Made by a program: the position numbers and the translations under genes
Assembly: GCA_039800165.1 (NCBI GenBank)
Contig: JBDLRH010000156.1
Span: forward strand, 1 to 24,643
Direction of reading: 5' to 3'
DNA from: JBDLRH01 sp039800165
GTDB taxonomy: Bacteria > Pseudomonadota > Gammaproteobacteria > Burkholderiales > Burkholderiaceae_C
DNA: 24,643 nucleotides
Part shown: positions 16,974 through 24,436 of the stretch, piece after piece
How the letters are laid out: each line of letters begins with the position of its first letter
How positions within the stretch are numbered: position 1 is the stretch's first letter
The notes under the pieces: generated by a model
The model's database searches: none
The model's input: only the letters and a program-made list of their open reading frames with translations
What the model was told of the DNA's origin: nothing

Positions 16974-19148
16974 TCAGCCTGCAACGGCGGCCTTGATCTG
17001 CTCGAGCACGTCCTTCGCCGACACCGGAATCGGCGTGCCCGGCCCATAGATACCCTTGACGCCCGCGTCGTACAGGAAGTCGTAGTCCTGCTGCGGGATC
17101 ACGCCGCCCACAAACACGATGATGTCGTCGGCGCCCTGCTTCTTCAGCTCGGCGATGATGGCCGGCACCAGCGTCTTGTGGCCGGCAGCCAAGGTGCTCA
17201 CGCCCACCGCGTGCACATCGTTCTCGATGGCCTGGCGCGCGCATTCCTCGGGCGTCTGGAACAGCGGGCCCATGTCCACGTCGTAGCCCAGGTCGGCAAA
17301 CGCGGTGGCCACCACCTTGGCGCCGCGGTCGTGACCGTCCTGGCCGAGCTTGGCAATCATCACCCGCGGGCGGCGGCCCTGCGCGTCAGCAAAGGCGGCA
17401 ATCTCGGCCTTGAGCTTCTCCCAGCCCTCGGCGCTGTCGTAGGCAGCTGCATACACACCGGTCACCTTTTGAATGTCGGCGCGGTGGCGCCCAAACACCT
17501 TTTCCAGCGCATCGCTCACCTCGCCCACCGTGGCGCGCAGGCGGATGGCCTGGATCGACAGGTCCAGCAGGTTGCCCTGGCCGGACTGGGCCGCAGCGGT
17601 CAGCGCATCGAGCGCCGCCTGCACCTTGGCGCCATCGCGCGTGGCCTTGATCTGCTTGAGGCGCGCAATCTGGCCGTCGCGCACCTTGACGTTGTCCACC
17701 TCCAGGATGTCGACCTTGTCTTGCGTGGCCAGCTTGTACTTGTTCACGCCGACGATCACATCCTTACCCGAGTCGATGCGCGCCTGCTTCTCCGCGGCAC
17801 TGGCCTCGATCTTCAGCTTGGCCCAGCCGCTGTCCACCGCCTTGGTCATGCCGCCCATGGCGTTGACCTCTTCGATGATCTTCCACGCCGCGTCGGCCAT
17901 GTCCTGGGTGAGCTTCTCCATCATGTAGGAGCCGGCCCACGGATCGATCACGTTGGTGATGTGGGTCTCTTCCTGGATGATCAGCTGCGTGTTGCGCGCG
18001 ATGCGCGAGCTGAACTCGGTGGGCAGCGCAATCGCCTCGTCGAAGCTGTTGGTATGCAGCGACTGCGTGCCGCCGAACACGGCGGCCATGGCCTCGATGG
18101 TGGTGCGCACGATGTTGTTGTACGGGTCCTGCTCGGTGAGGCTCCAGCCCGAGGTCTGGCAATGCGTGCGCAGCATCAGGCTCTTGGGGCTCTTCGCACC
18201 GAAGCCCTTCATGATGCGCGTCCACAGCAGCCGCCCGGCGCGCATCTTGGCGATCTCGAGGTAGAAGTTCATCCCGATCGCCCAGAAGAAACTCAGGCGC
18301 CCGGCAAAGTCGTCCACGTCCAGTCCCTTGCCCAGCGCCGTCTTCACATACTCCTTGCCGTCGGCGAGCGTGAAGGCCAACTCCAGCGCCTGATTCGCGC
18401 CGGCCTCCTGCATGTGGTAACCCGAGATGCTGATCGAGTTGAACTTCGGCATGTTCTTCGCCGTGTACTCGATGATGTCGCCGATGATCCGCATGCTCGG
18501 CTGGGGCGGGTAGATGTAGGTGTTGCGGACCATGAACTCCTTCAAGATGTCGTTCTGGATGGTCCCGCTCAGCTTGTCCTGCGCAACGCCCTGCTCTTCG
18601 GCCGCCACCACATAGCCTGCCAGCACCGGCAGCACCGCGCCGTTCATGGTCATGGACACGCTCACCTTGTCCAGCGGGATGCCGTCAAACAGGATCTTCA
18701 TGTCCTCCACGCTGTCGATGGCCACGCCGGCCTTACCCACATCGCCCACCACGCGCGGATGGTCGCTGTCGTAGCCGCGGTGGGTGGCCAGGTCGAATGC
18801 CACGCTCACGCCCTGCCCGCCGGCGGCCAGCGCCTTGCGGTAGAAGCGGTTGCTGTCTTCGGCGGTGGAAAAGCCGGCGTATTGCCGGATGGTCCACGGC
18901 CGCACCGCGTACATCGTGGCCTGCGGGCCGCGGATGAAGGGCTCGAAGCCGGGCAAGGTGTCGGCGTGCGGCAGTGCGGCGACATCGGCCGCGGTGTACA
19001 GCGGCTTGACGGTCAGGCCCTCGGGCGTGGTCCAGTTCAGCGCCGACACATCGCCACCGGGGGCCGATTTGGCCGCCGCCTTGGCCCACGCCTCCAGGCT
19101 GGCAGGTGCGAACTCGGGCGAAGTCGGTGTGTTCTTGGAGGCAGTCAT
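16974..19148 (-). CDS. mutB: Adenosylcobalamin-dependent methylmalonyl-CoA mutase, single-chain type
   Basis: This enzyme rearranges (R)-methylmalonyl-CoA to succinyl-CoA by radical chemistry with adenosylcobalamin. The 724-residue protein has the N-terminal TIM barrel with IRGPQATMYAVRPWTIRQYAGFSTAEDSN and SISGYHMQEAGANQ, each a family hallmark of the catalytic subunit. A C-terminal cobalamin domain carries the DxHxxG motif DGHDRGAK, whose H606 is the lower axial cobalt ligand, plus GVSTLAAGH and FVGGVIP. Catalytic and cobalamin parts are on one chain, and the length agrees with ScpA/MutB. The start is the ATG at 19148 (MTASKN); the open frame reaches a GTG at 19283 but that stretch is not family-like. 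No clear Shine-Dalgarno sequence is seen. It is the first gene of the propionyl-CoA cluster, divergent from gntR. Confidence 0.96.
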   Translation of the reverse strand: MTASKNTPTSPEFAPASLEAWAKAAAKSAPGGDVSALNWTTPEGLTVKPLYTAADVAALPHADTLPGFEPFIRGPQATMYAVRPWTIRQYAGFSTAEDSNRFYRKALAAGGQGVSVAFDLATHRGYDSDHPRVVGDVGKAGVAIDSVEDMKILFDGIPLDKVSVSMTMNGAVLPVLAGYVVAAEEQGVAQDKLSGTIQNDILKEFMVRNTYIYPPQPSMRIIGDIIEYTAKNMPKFNSISISGYHMQEAGANQALELAFTLADGKEYVKTALGKGLDVDDFAGRLSFFWAIGMNFYLEIAKMRAGRLLWTRIMKGFGAKSPKSLMLRTHCQTSGWSLTEQDPYNNIVRTTIEAMAAVFGGTQSLHTNSFDEAIALPTEFSSRIARNTQLIIQEETHITNVIDPWAGSYMMEKLTQDMADAAWKIIEEVNAMGGMTKAVDSGWAKLKIEASAAEKQARIDSGKDVIVGVNKYKLATQDKVDILEVDNVKVRDGQIARLKQIKATRDGAKVQAALDALTAAAQSGQGNLLDLSIQAIRLRATVGEVSDALEKVFGRHRADIQKVTGVYAAAYDSAEGWEKLKAEIAAFADAQGRRPRVMIAKLGQDGHDRGAKVVATAFADLGYDVDMGPLFQTPEECARQAIENDVHAVGVSTLAAGHKTLVPAIIAELKKQGADDIIVFVGGVIPQQDYDFLYDAGVKGIYGPGTPIPVSAKDVLEQIKAAVAG

Positions 19149-19312
19149 GGCGGTCGGCCGGTGCGGCGGTTCGTCGAAATGCGGTTCAGGTGCGGGCGTT
19201 GTCTGCTGCACGGGCGGCCTGACTGCCACCCCTTGCTGGTGGCCCACCGGCACAAAGGCACGATGGCGGAATGCAACAGGCACGGCAGGTCTCGCCCGCG
19301 AAACACCAAAAT

Positions 19313-19340
19313 TCTATATCATTCATAATTATTGATGCAA
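19313..19340 (-). promoter_or_regulatory. Probable promoter of the mutB cluster with an operator-like palindrome in its spacer
   Basis: On the minus strand TTGCAT (19340-19335) and TATAGA (19318-19313) are 16 bases apart, a plausible sigma-70 promoter. The spacer and its borders form the AT-rich imperfect palindrome ATCATTCATAATTATTGAT at 19318-19336, with 14 of its 18 non-central positions symmetric. This AT-rich island stands out in very GC-rich surroundings. It lies in the shared upstream region with the divergent GntR-family gene, the obvious protein to bind it; that link is inferred. Confidence 0.55.
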
Positions 19341-19415
19341 AATCCACTCTGGTTGGCTGCCACGCCCTTCTGACCTTCTTGTCCCGCCTTTTTTGAACGC
19401 GAGCCGCCCCGCCCC

Positions 19416-20051
19416 ATGTCTGCCCTGACCCTGACGCCCCGCGCCCTTTATGAAGAGGTGGCCGAGCAGCTGCGCCAGCGCATCTTCCGGCGCGAACTCG
19501 AGCCGGGCAGCTGGATCGACGAGCTGCGCATCGCCGAGGAATACGGCATCAGCCGCACGCCCCTGCGCGAGGCGCTCAAGGTGCTGGCGGCCGAGGGCCT
19601 GGTGACGATGAAGGTGCGCCGTGGCGCCTACGTCACCGAGGTCAACGAGAAGGACCTGCACGATGTCTATCACCTGCTTGGGCTGCTCGAGTCCGACGCG
19701 GCCGGTGAGGTGGCACGGCGCGCGACCGACGCCGAACTGAAGGAACTCAAAGAACTGCACGAGGCGCTGGAGGCGGCCGTCAAACAGCGCGAGCGCTTCT
19801 TCGAGATCAACGAGCGCTTTCACATGCGGCTGCTGCAGATCGCAGACAACCGCTGGCGCAACCAGATGGTGGCCGACCTGCGCAAGGTGATGAAGCTCAA
19901 CCGCCACCAGTCGCTGCTCAAGAGCGGACGGCTGGCCGAGTCTCTGGCCGAGCACCGCGCCCTGATGAAGGCGCTGCTGCAGCGCGATGCCGCGCGCAGC
20001 ACCGAGCGCATGCGAGAGCATTTCGCCAACGGCCTCGAGGCAGCCACATGA
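19416..20051 (+). CDS. GntR family transcriptional regulator, FCD subfamily (FadR-like)
   Basis: The 211-residue protein has an N-terminal winged helix (about residues 8-75: LYEEVAEQLRQRIFRRELEPG, then IAEEYGISRTPLREALKVL and the wing GLVTMKVRRGAYVTEV). An all-helical FCD ligand domain follows, carrying FFEINERFHMRLL and ESLAEHRALMKALL. The His and Asp/Glu residues there fit the metal and carboxylate binding site usual for FCD regulators of organic acid pathways. It is divergent from mutB with an AT-rich palindrome between them, so control of propionyl-CoA catabolism is likely, perhaps with an acyl-CoA or dicarboxylate as effector. Its TGA overlaps the next start by four bases (ATGA). The ATG at 19416 fits the family start; the Shine-Dalgarno sequence is weak. 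Confidence 0.92.
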   Translation: MSALTLTPRALYEEVAEQLRQRIFRRELEPGSWIDELRIAEEYGISRTPLREALKVLAAEGLVTMKVRRGAYVTEVNEKDLHDVYHLLGLLESDAAGEVARRATDAELKELKELHEALEAAVKQRERFFEINERFHMRLLQIADNRWRNQMVADLRKVMKLNRHQSLLKSGRLAESLAEHRALMKALLQRDAARSTERMREHFANGLEAAT

Positions 20052-21304
20052 TGGTTCAGCCGCAGATCGGCGGCAGCCCCGCACGCGGGCTGTGCACCGA
20101 CTGCGGCCTCTCGCGCACCAGCGACCCCAAGCGCTGCGGCCAGGCGTGCCAGTTCATCCAGCCCGACTACCCCGCGCTCGAGGCGCGGGTACACGGCCGC
20201 AGACGCGATGCCGCGCGGCCGGACGAACTGCACTTCGGCCCGTTCCAGCAGATGGTGCAGGCGCGGCTGTCACCGGCACGCGCCGACGCACAGTGGACCG
20301 GCATCACCAGCCGCATCGCCGAGCGGCTGCTGGAAAGCGGTGCGGTCGATGCGGTGCTGACCATGGCCCCCGACCCGGATGACCGCTGGAAGCCGGTGCC
20401 GGTGATCGTGACTGCGGCCGAAGGCATGGCGCGCTGCCGCGGCATGCGCATGGGCTACGCGCCGCTGCTGGCGCTGGTGGAGCCCGCACTGTCGATGGGC
20501 CACCGGCGCCTGGCCGTCGTCGGCATTCCGTGCCAGGTGTATGCGCTGCGCGCGATCCAGCCGCAACTCGAGCGCGAGTTCGGCCTCGAGCGCCTGTACG
20601 TGATCGGCACGCCCTGCTCGGACAACACCACCACCGAGCGCTTCCATGAATTCCTGGCGCTGCTGGGCCCCGACCCCGAGGCGATCACCTACCTCGAGTT
20701 CTGCGCCGACTACCACGTCGAGATCCGCTACCGCGATGGCCGCGAGCGCCGCATCCCCTTTTTGCAGCTGCCGCTGTCGCAGCTGCCGGCCGACTTCTTT
20801 CCGCTGACCTGCCGCACCTGCGTGGACTACACCAACGTGCTGGCCGACATCACCGTGGGCTACATGGGCGGCAACGGCGAGCAGTGGCTGCTGGTGCGCA
20901 ATGCGCGCGGCGCCGAGTTGCTGTCGCTGCTGGGTGACGAGGTGAAGCTCCAGGCCCCTGCCAGCGCCGGCAAGCGCGCCGGCCCGGTGAAGGGCTTCAT
21001 TGCCAACACCGAACGCGCCGCGGGCGGGCTGCCGCTGCGTCGCATGCCGAACTGGCTGCGCCCGATCGTCGGCTGGCTGATGCCGCGCATCGGCCCGCGC
21101 GGCCTCGAGTTCGCGCGCTCGCGGGTGGAGATGAAGGCCAGCGAGACGGTGATCCACCTGCGCCGGGAGATGCCGGCACGGCTGAAGAACATGGTGCCCG
21201 CTCATGTGTGGCACCTGGTGGCGCCCTACGGACTGTCGCCGCGCGAAGGCGAGCAACGCGCTGGCGCGGCAACCGTCACGCCGCCAGCCGGTCCTCGCCC
21301 CTGA
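20048..21304 (+). CDS. FrhB/BciB/HCAR family ferredoxin-dependent flavin-FeS reductase
   Basis: The 418-residue protein belongs to the family with the F420 hydrogenase beta subunit C-terminal domain. It is closest by motif to divinyl-(proto)chlorophyllide reductase BciB and plant 7-hydroxymethyl chlorophyll a reductase. The evidence is colinear: GLCTDCG with C16, C19, C30 and C34; ARVHGRRRD; HFGPFQQMVQARL; AQWTGITSRIAERLLESG; APDPDDRWKPVPV; VVGIPCQVYALR (C162); LYVIGTPCSDNTT (C190); CRTCVDYTNVLADITVGYMG (C255, C258); IGPRGLEFAR. Family members carry FAD and 4Fe-4S clusters. The gene is coupled to gntR, and no bch, crt or puf gene is in the window, so either the host is phototrophic with a scattered gene or the enzyme reduces another substrate. 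No symbol is given for that reason. Its 3' end overlaps dusA by 29 bases. Confidence 0.83.
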   Translation: MMVQPQIGGSPARGLCTDCGLSRTSDPKRCGQACQFIQPDYPALEARVHGRRRDAARPDELHFGPFQQMVQARLSPARADAQWTGITSRIAERLLESGAVDAVLTMAPDPDDRWKPVPVIVTAAEGMARCRGMRMGYAPLLALVEPALSMGHRRLAVVGIPCQVYALRAIQPQLEREFGLERLYVIGTPCSDNTTTERFHEFLALLGPDPEAITYLEFCADYHVEIRYRDGRERRIPFLQLPLSQLPADFFPLTCRTCVDYTNVLADITVGYMGGNGEQWLLVRNARGAELLSLLGDEVKLQAPASAGKRAGPVKGFIANTERAAGGLPLRRMPNWLRPIVGWLMPRIGPRGLEFARSRVEMKASETVIHLRREMPARLKNMVPAHVWHLVAPYGLSPREGEQRAGAATVTPPAGPRP

Positions 21305-22364
21305 GCGCCTGCTGCGCGCGGGTCATCACCTCGTGCGCCGGCAGCGCCTTGAGGCGATGGTCGCTCCACACCTGCCGCCAGCGGCGCGCACCCGGCTGGC
21401 CGTTGCGCAGCCCCAGCATGTGCCGCGCCACCGCATACCAGGGCGTGCCGTGTGCTGCGAGTTCGCGCGCCATGTAGTCGGCCATCTGCACCTCGATGTC
21501 GTCGCGCGAACGCTGCACCGGCTCAGCACCGAAGTAGCTTGCGTCCCACGAGGCCAGCCACCACGGGTTGTGGTACGCCTCGCGACCGATCATCACGCCA
21601 TCGACCTGCTGCAACTGCGCGGCCACCTGCCCGTCGGTGGTGATGCCGCCGTTGATGGCGATGACCAGCTGCGGGAACTCGCGCTTGAGCTGGTGCACGA
21701 GCGCGTAACGCAGCGGCGGAATCTCCCGGTTCTCCTTGGGGCTCAGGCCCTGCAGCCAGGCATTGCGTGCATGCACGATGAAGACGCGACAGCCGGCATC
21801 GGCCACGGTGCCGACGAAGTCGCGCACAAAGCCGTAGCTTTCGGTGCGGTCGATGCCGATGCGGTGCTTCACCGTCACCGGGATGTCCACCACATCCACC
21901 ATCGCCTTCACGCAGTCAGCCACCAGCTGCGGCTCGGCCATCAGGCAGGCGCCAAAGGCACCGCGCTGCACCCGCTCGCTCGGGCAGCCGCAATTGAGGT
22001 TGATCTCGTCGTAGCCCCACTGCGCACCCAGCCGCGCCGCTTGGGCCAGGTCGTCGGGCTCGCTGCCGCCGAGCTGCAGCGCGACAGGGTGCTCTTCGGC
22101 ATGAAAGCGCAAATGGCGGCTGACATCACCGTAGATCAGCGCACCGGTGGTCACCATCTCGCTGTACAAGAGCGCATGACGGCTCAGCAGGCGATGGAAG
22201 TACCGGCAATGGCGGTCCGTCCAGTCCATCATCGGCGCGACGCTCAGGCGCCAACGCGCATCGGCGCGCTCCGCCGTTCGCGCATCGGCGCGCTCCGCCG
22301 TCCGCGCATCGACACGCGGCAGCGCAGCGGTGCCCGGCGGGTGCGGCGTCAAAGCGGAATCCAT
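21276..22364 (-). CDS. dusA: tRNA-dihydrouridine(20/20a) synthase DusA
   Basis: DusA reduces uridines 20 and 20a in the tRNA D-loop using FMN and NADPH. The 362-residue protein has the DusA opening LSVAPMMDWTDRHCRYF, then EMVTTGALIYGD, the FMN-binding ALQLGGSEPDDLA, the catalytic cysteine C127 in NLNCGCPSERVQRGAFGACLM, VKHRIGIDRTESYGF, FIVHARNAWLQGLSPKENR, INGGI and VMIGREAYHNPW. An N-terminal extension of about 37 residues contains an eight-residue tandem repeat. The ATG at 22364 is the only good start after an upstream stretch that is not family-like. No Shine-Dalgarno sequence is seen, and a GATAAT lies just six bases upstream. Its 3' end overlaps the BciB-like gene. Confidence 0.95.
   Translation of the reverse strand: MDSALTPHPPGTAALPRVDARTAERADARTAERADARWRLSVAPMMDWTDRHCRYFHRLLSRHALLYSEMVTTGALIYGDVSRHLRFHAEEHPVALQLGGSEPDDLAQAARLGAQWGYDEINLNCGCPSERVQRGAFGACLMAEPQLVADCVKAMVDVVDIPVTVKHRIGIDRTESYGFVRDFVGTVADAGCRVFIVHARNAWLQGLSPKENREIPPLRYALVHQLKREFPQLVIAINGGITTDGQVAAQLQQVDGVMIGREAYHNPWWLASWDASYFGAEPVQRSRDDIEVQMADYMARELAAHGTPWYAVARHMLGLRNGQPGARRWRQVWSDHRLKALPAHEVMTRAQQALRGEDRLAA
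22256..22303. repeat. 24-bp tandem repeat within dusA
   Basis: GCGCATCGGCGCGCTCCGCC plus four bases forms a 24-base unit at 22256-22279, repeated at 22280-22303 with one change; a partial third unit (GCGCATCG) follows. On the coding (minus) strand it encodes DARTAERA twice (residues 19-34) and then DAR. It lies before the conserved enzyme core, so copy-number changes would keep the frame and the fold. Confidence 0.85.
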
Positions 22365-22370
22365 CCCCGA

Positions 22371-22376
22371 ATTATC
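22371..22376 (-). promoter_or_regulatory. Possible -10 element for a leaderless dusA transcript
   Basis: On the minus strand GATAAT is followed by six bases and then the dusA ATG, so transcription would start at or next to the start codon. No Shine-Dalgarno sequence precedes that codon, which agrees with a leaderless mRNA. No good -35 was seen, so this is tentative. Confidence 0.3.
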
Positions 22377-22419
22377 GGTTGCTGCAGCCCTGCACCGCCT
22401 TGACGTCCCGGAGCGCCAC

Positions 22420-23013
22420 ATGCCTGCCCCACCCCCTGCTGCACCTGCTGCAGCGAGCGCACCCTCCTCACAGCCCCCGGCTTGCGCGCCCCGCAACGAC
22501 GCGCTGCTGCAGACGCTGGCGGCCAACGTCCACCTGCTGCGCGGCATGAGCCGCACACAGCTGGTGGCGCTGCTGGCGGTGGCCGAGCGCTGCACGGTGC
22601 ACGGCGGGCATTACTTCTTCGAGCAGGGCGACGCCGGCAACTGCTTTTATGTGCTGGTCGGCGGCTCGGTGGCGGTGTACACCGAGCGCGAAGGCCGCCG
22701 CGTCGAGCTGGCACACCTGCGCGCCGGCGACTGCTTCGGCGAGATGTGCCTGGTAGGCGCCCAGACCCGCAGCGCCACGGTGCGCGCGATGGAAGATACG
22801 CTGGTACTGCGCTTTGCCCGCGACAGGGTGGACGCGCAACATGCGCTGGCCGCCGTGATCTACCGCAACATCGCCAGCGTGCTGGTGCGCCGGCTGGTGC
22901 AGTCGAACGACAAGGTGGGCGAGCTGCTGCTGCGCCAGGACGATGCGGTGACCGACAATCACATCTACGGCATCAAGCCCACCCGTGCGCTCGGCGACAC
23001 CCATCCACCATGA
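22420..23013 (+). CDS. Cyclic-nucleotide-binding domain protein without a DNA-binding domain
   Basis: The 197-residue protein has a Pro/Ala-rich start (residues 1-25) and a Crp-type cyclic nucleotide-binding domain (about 35-150). The phosphate-binding cassette reads GDCFGEMCLVGAQTRSATVRA, with the conserved glutamate E108 and arginine R117, so it should be able to bind cAMP or cGMP. Where Crp/FNR proteins have a helix-turn-helix it has only about 45 residues, partly helical, ending in YGIKPTRALGDTHPP. It therefore acts as a sensor or adaptor, not a classical transcription factor. GGAG six bases before the ATG supports the start at 22420. Its stop overlaps the GST start (ATGA). Confidence 0.85.
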   Translation: MPAPPPAAPAAASAPSSQPPACAPRNDALLQTLAANVHLLRGMSRTQLVALLAVAERCTVHGGHYFFEQGDAGNCFYVLVGGSVAVYTEREGRRVELAHLRAGDCFGEMCLVGAQTRSATVRAMEDTLVLRFARDRVDAQHALAAVIYRNIASVLVRRLVQSNDKVGELLLRQDDAVTDNHIYGIKPTRALGDTHPP

Positions 23014-23723
23014 TCGACCTGTACTACTGGCCCACGCCCAACGGATGGAAGATTTCCATCATGCTCGAGGAATGCGCCCTGCCCTACACCCTGAAACCGG
23101 TGAACATCGGCAAGGGCGAGCAGTTCACGCCCGAGTTCCTGGCCATCTCGCCCAACAACCGCATGCCGGCCATCGTGGACCATGCGCCGGCCGACGGCGG
23201 CGCACCGCTGGCGCTGTTTGAAAGCGGCGCGATCCTGCAGTACCTGGCCGACAAAGCCGGCCGCTTCTGGCCGGGCGGGCTGCGCGGGCGCCATGAAGTC
23301 ACGCAGTGGCTGATGTGGCAGATGGGCGGCCTCGGGCCCATGGCCGGGCAGAACGGCCACTTCCTGCTGTACGCACCCGAGAAGGTGCCCTACGCCATCG
23401 AGCGCTACAGCAAGGAGGTCGATCGCCTGTACGGCGTGCTCGACGGCCAACTGGCGCGCACCGGCGCCTACGTGGCCGGCAGCGAGTATTCGATTGCCGA
23501 CATCGCCATCTTTCCCTGGGTGCGCACCTGGAAGGCCCAGCAGGTGGACCTGCCGCGCTTTGCCCATGTGCAGGCCTGGTACGAGCGCATCAAGGAGCGG
23601 CCCGCGGTGCAGCGTGGCCTGGACATCGGCAAGGACCTGCGCGCCGCGACGCTGAGCGACGAGGCGCGCCGCGCCCTCTTCGGCCAGACGGCGCAGAGCG
23701 TGCGCGAAGGAGCGCACCGATGA
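23010..23723 (+). CDS. Glutathione S-transferase, Nu class (YfcG/Ure2p-like)
   Basis: The 237-residue protein has an N-terminal thioredoxin-fold domain beginning IDLYYWPTPNGWKISIMLEE. The TPN motif (T9, N11) is typical of Nu-class enzymes such as YfcG, which act as glutathione-dependent disulfide reductases. RMPAIVD and LFESGAILQYLADK supply the cis-proline and gamma-glutamyl binding sites. The C-terminal helical domain shows WLMWQMGGLGPMAGQNGHF and YSIADIAIFPWVRTW, the latter being the GST N-capping/hydrophobic staple block. It is coupled to the genes before and after it by ATGA overlaps, suggesting a shared role in thiol or detoxification chemistry. It might instead act on a specific electrophile. 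Confidence 0.92.
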   Translation: MIDLYYWPTPNGWKISIMLEECALPYTLKPVNIGKGEQFTPEFLAISPNNRMPAIVDHAPADGGAPLALFESGAILQYLADKAGRFWPGGLRGRHEVTQWLMWQMGGLGPMAGQNGHFLLYAPEKVPYAIERYSKEVDRLYGVLDGQLARTGAYVAGSEYSIADIAIFPWVRTWKAQQVDLPRFAHVQAWYERIKERPAVQRGLDIGKDLRAATLSDEARRALFGQTAQSVREGAHR

Positions 23724-24379
23724 ATGCGCCTGGCCGCTCAGATCCATCGACGCCGCCGCAGGCGATCGACTTTTACTTTGACTGCTCGAGCCCCTGGACC
23801 TACCTCGCCTTCCACAACATCCAGCCGATGGCGCGCGAGCTTGGCGTGGCGGTGAACTGGAAGCCGGTGCTGGTGGGCGGCATCTTCAATGCGGTGAACC
23901 CCAGCATGTACGAGATGCGCGCCAACCCGGTGCCGGCCAAGTGGGCGCACATGCTCAAGGACATGAAGGACTGGACGCGCGCGGCCGGCCTGCGCCCCAT
24001 CCTGTTTCCGCCGACGGTGTTTCCGGTCAACAGCGTGAAGGTGATGCGCGGCTGCCTGTGGCTGCTGCAAGAGAACCCCGCGCGCTTCATCGCGTTTGCC
24101 ACCCGCGTGTTTGAGCGCTACTGGCACGACGACGCCGACATCTCGCAGGATGCGGAAGTGGCATCGATCGCGCAGCACTGCGGCATCGACGCGCAAGCGC
24201 TGGCGCAAGGCATCGCGCAGCCGGACATCAAGGCAGCGCTGAAAGCGCATACCGACGAGGTGATCCGGCGCGGCGGCTTCGGCTCGCCCACGATGTTCTG
24301 GGGCGACGACATGTACTTCGGCAACGACCGCCTGGGGCTGCTGCGCGCGGCGATTGAGCACAGCCGGTCGATGCGCTGA
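23720..24379 (+). CDS. DsbA-family / 2-hydroxychromene-2-carboxylate isomerase-like protein
   Basis: The 219-residue protein has the kappa-class GST/HCCA isomerase fold. IDFYFDCSSPWTYLAFHNI holds S24 before proline, the position of the glutathione-activating serine in HCCA isomerases. VNWKPVLVGGIFNAVN, LFPPTVFPVNSVKVMRGCL and FGSPTMFWGDDMYFGNDRL are further family blocks. HCCA isomerases act in naphthalene-type degradation, but no other such gene is present, so the true substrate is unknown. AAGGAG seven bases before the ATG sits in the end of the GST gene; the start overlaps its stop by four bases. With the GST it forms a pair of glutathione-dependent enzymes behind a cyclic-nucleotide sensor. 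Confidence 0.87.
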   Translation: MNAPGRSDPSTPPQAIDFYFDCSSPWTYLAFHNIQPMARELGVAVNWKPVLVGGIFNAVNPSMYEMRANPVPAKWAHMLKDMKDWTRAAGLRPILFPPTVFPVNSVKVMRGCLWLLQENPARFIAFATRVFERYWHDDADISQDAEVASIAQHCGIDAQALAQGIAQPDIKAALKAHTDEVIRRGGFGSPTMFWGDDMYFGNDRLGLLRAAIEHSRSMR

Positions 24380-24388
24380 ACGAAATGA

Positions 24389-24413
24389 AACGGCCCGCGC
24401 GCGGCGGGCCGTT
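24389..24413. terminator. Bidirectional hairpin terminator between convergent genes
   Basis: AACGGCCCGC (24389-24398) and GCGGGCCGTT (24404-24413) are perfect inverted repeats with a 5-base loop, lying between the isomerase-like gene and phaB. On the minus strand the stem is followed by TTTCATTTCG, a moderately U-rich tail, so it should end phaB transcription best. Confidence 0.75.
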
Positions 24414-24436
24414 CAGTGCGGGGCCGCAGCCGCGCA

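Noticed and set aside
17178..19328. 716-codon plus-strand open frame opposite mutB
   Set aside because: Shadow frame in GC-rich DNA, low-complexity His/Val/Gly/Arg composition, no domain; mutB is unmistakable on the minus strand.
22330..22419. Upstream extension of the cyclic-nucleotide-binding protein
   Set aside because: GGAG six bases before the ATG at 22420 gives a better start, and the extension would overlap the dusA 5' end.
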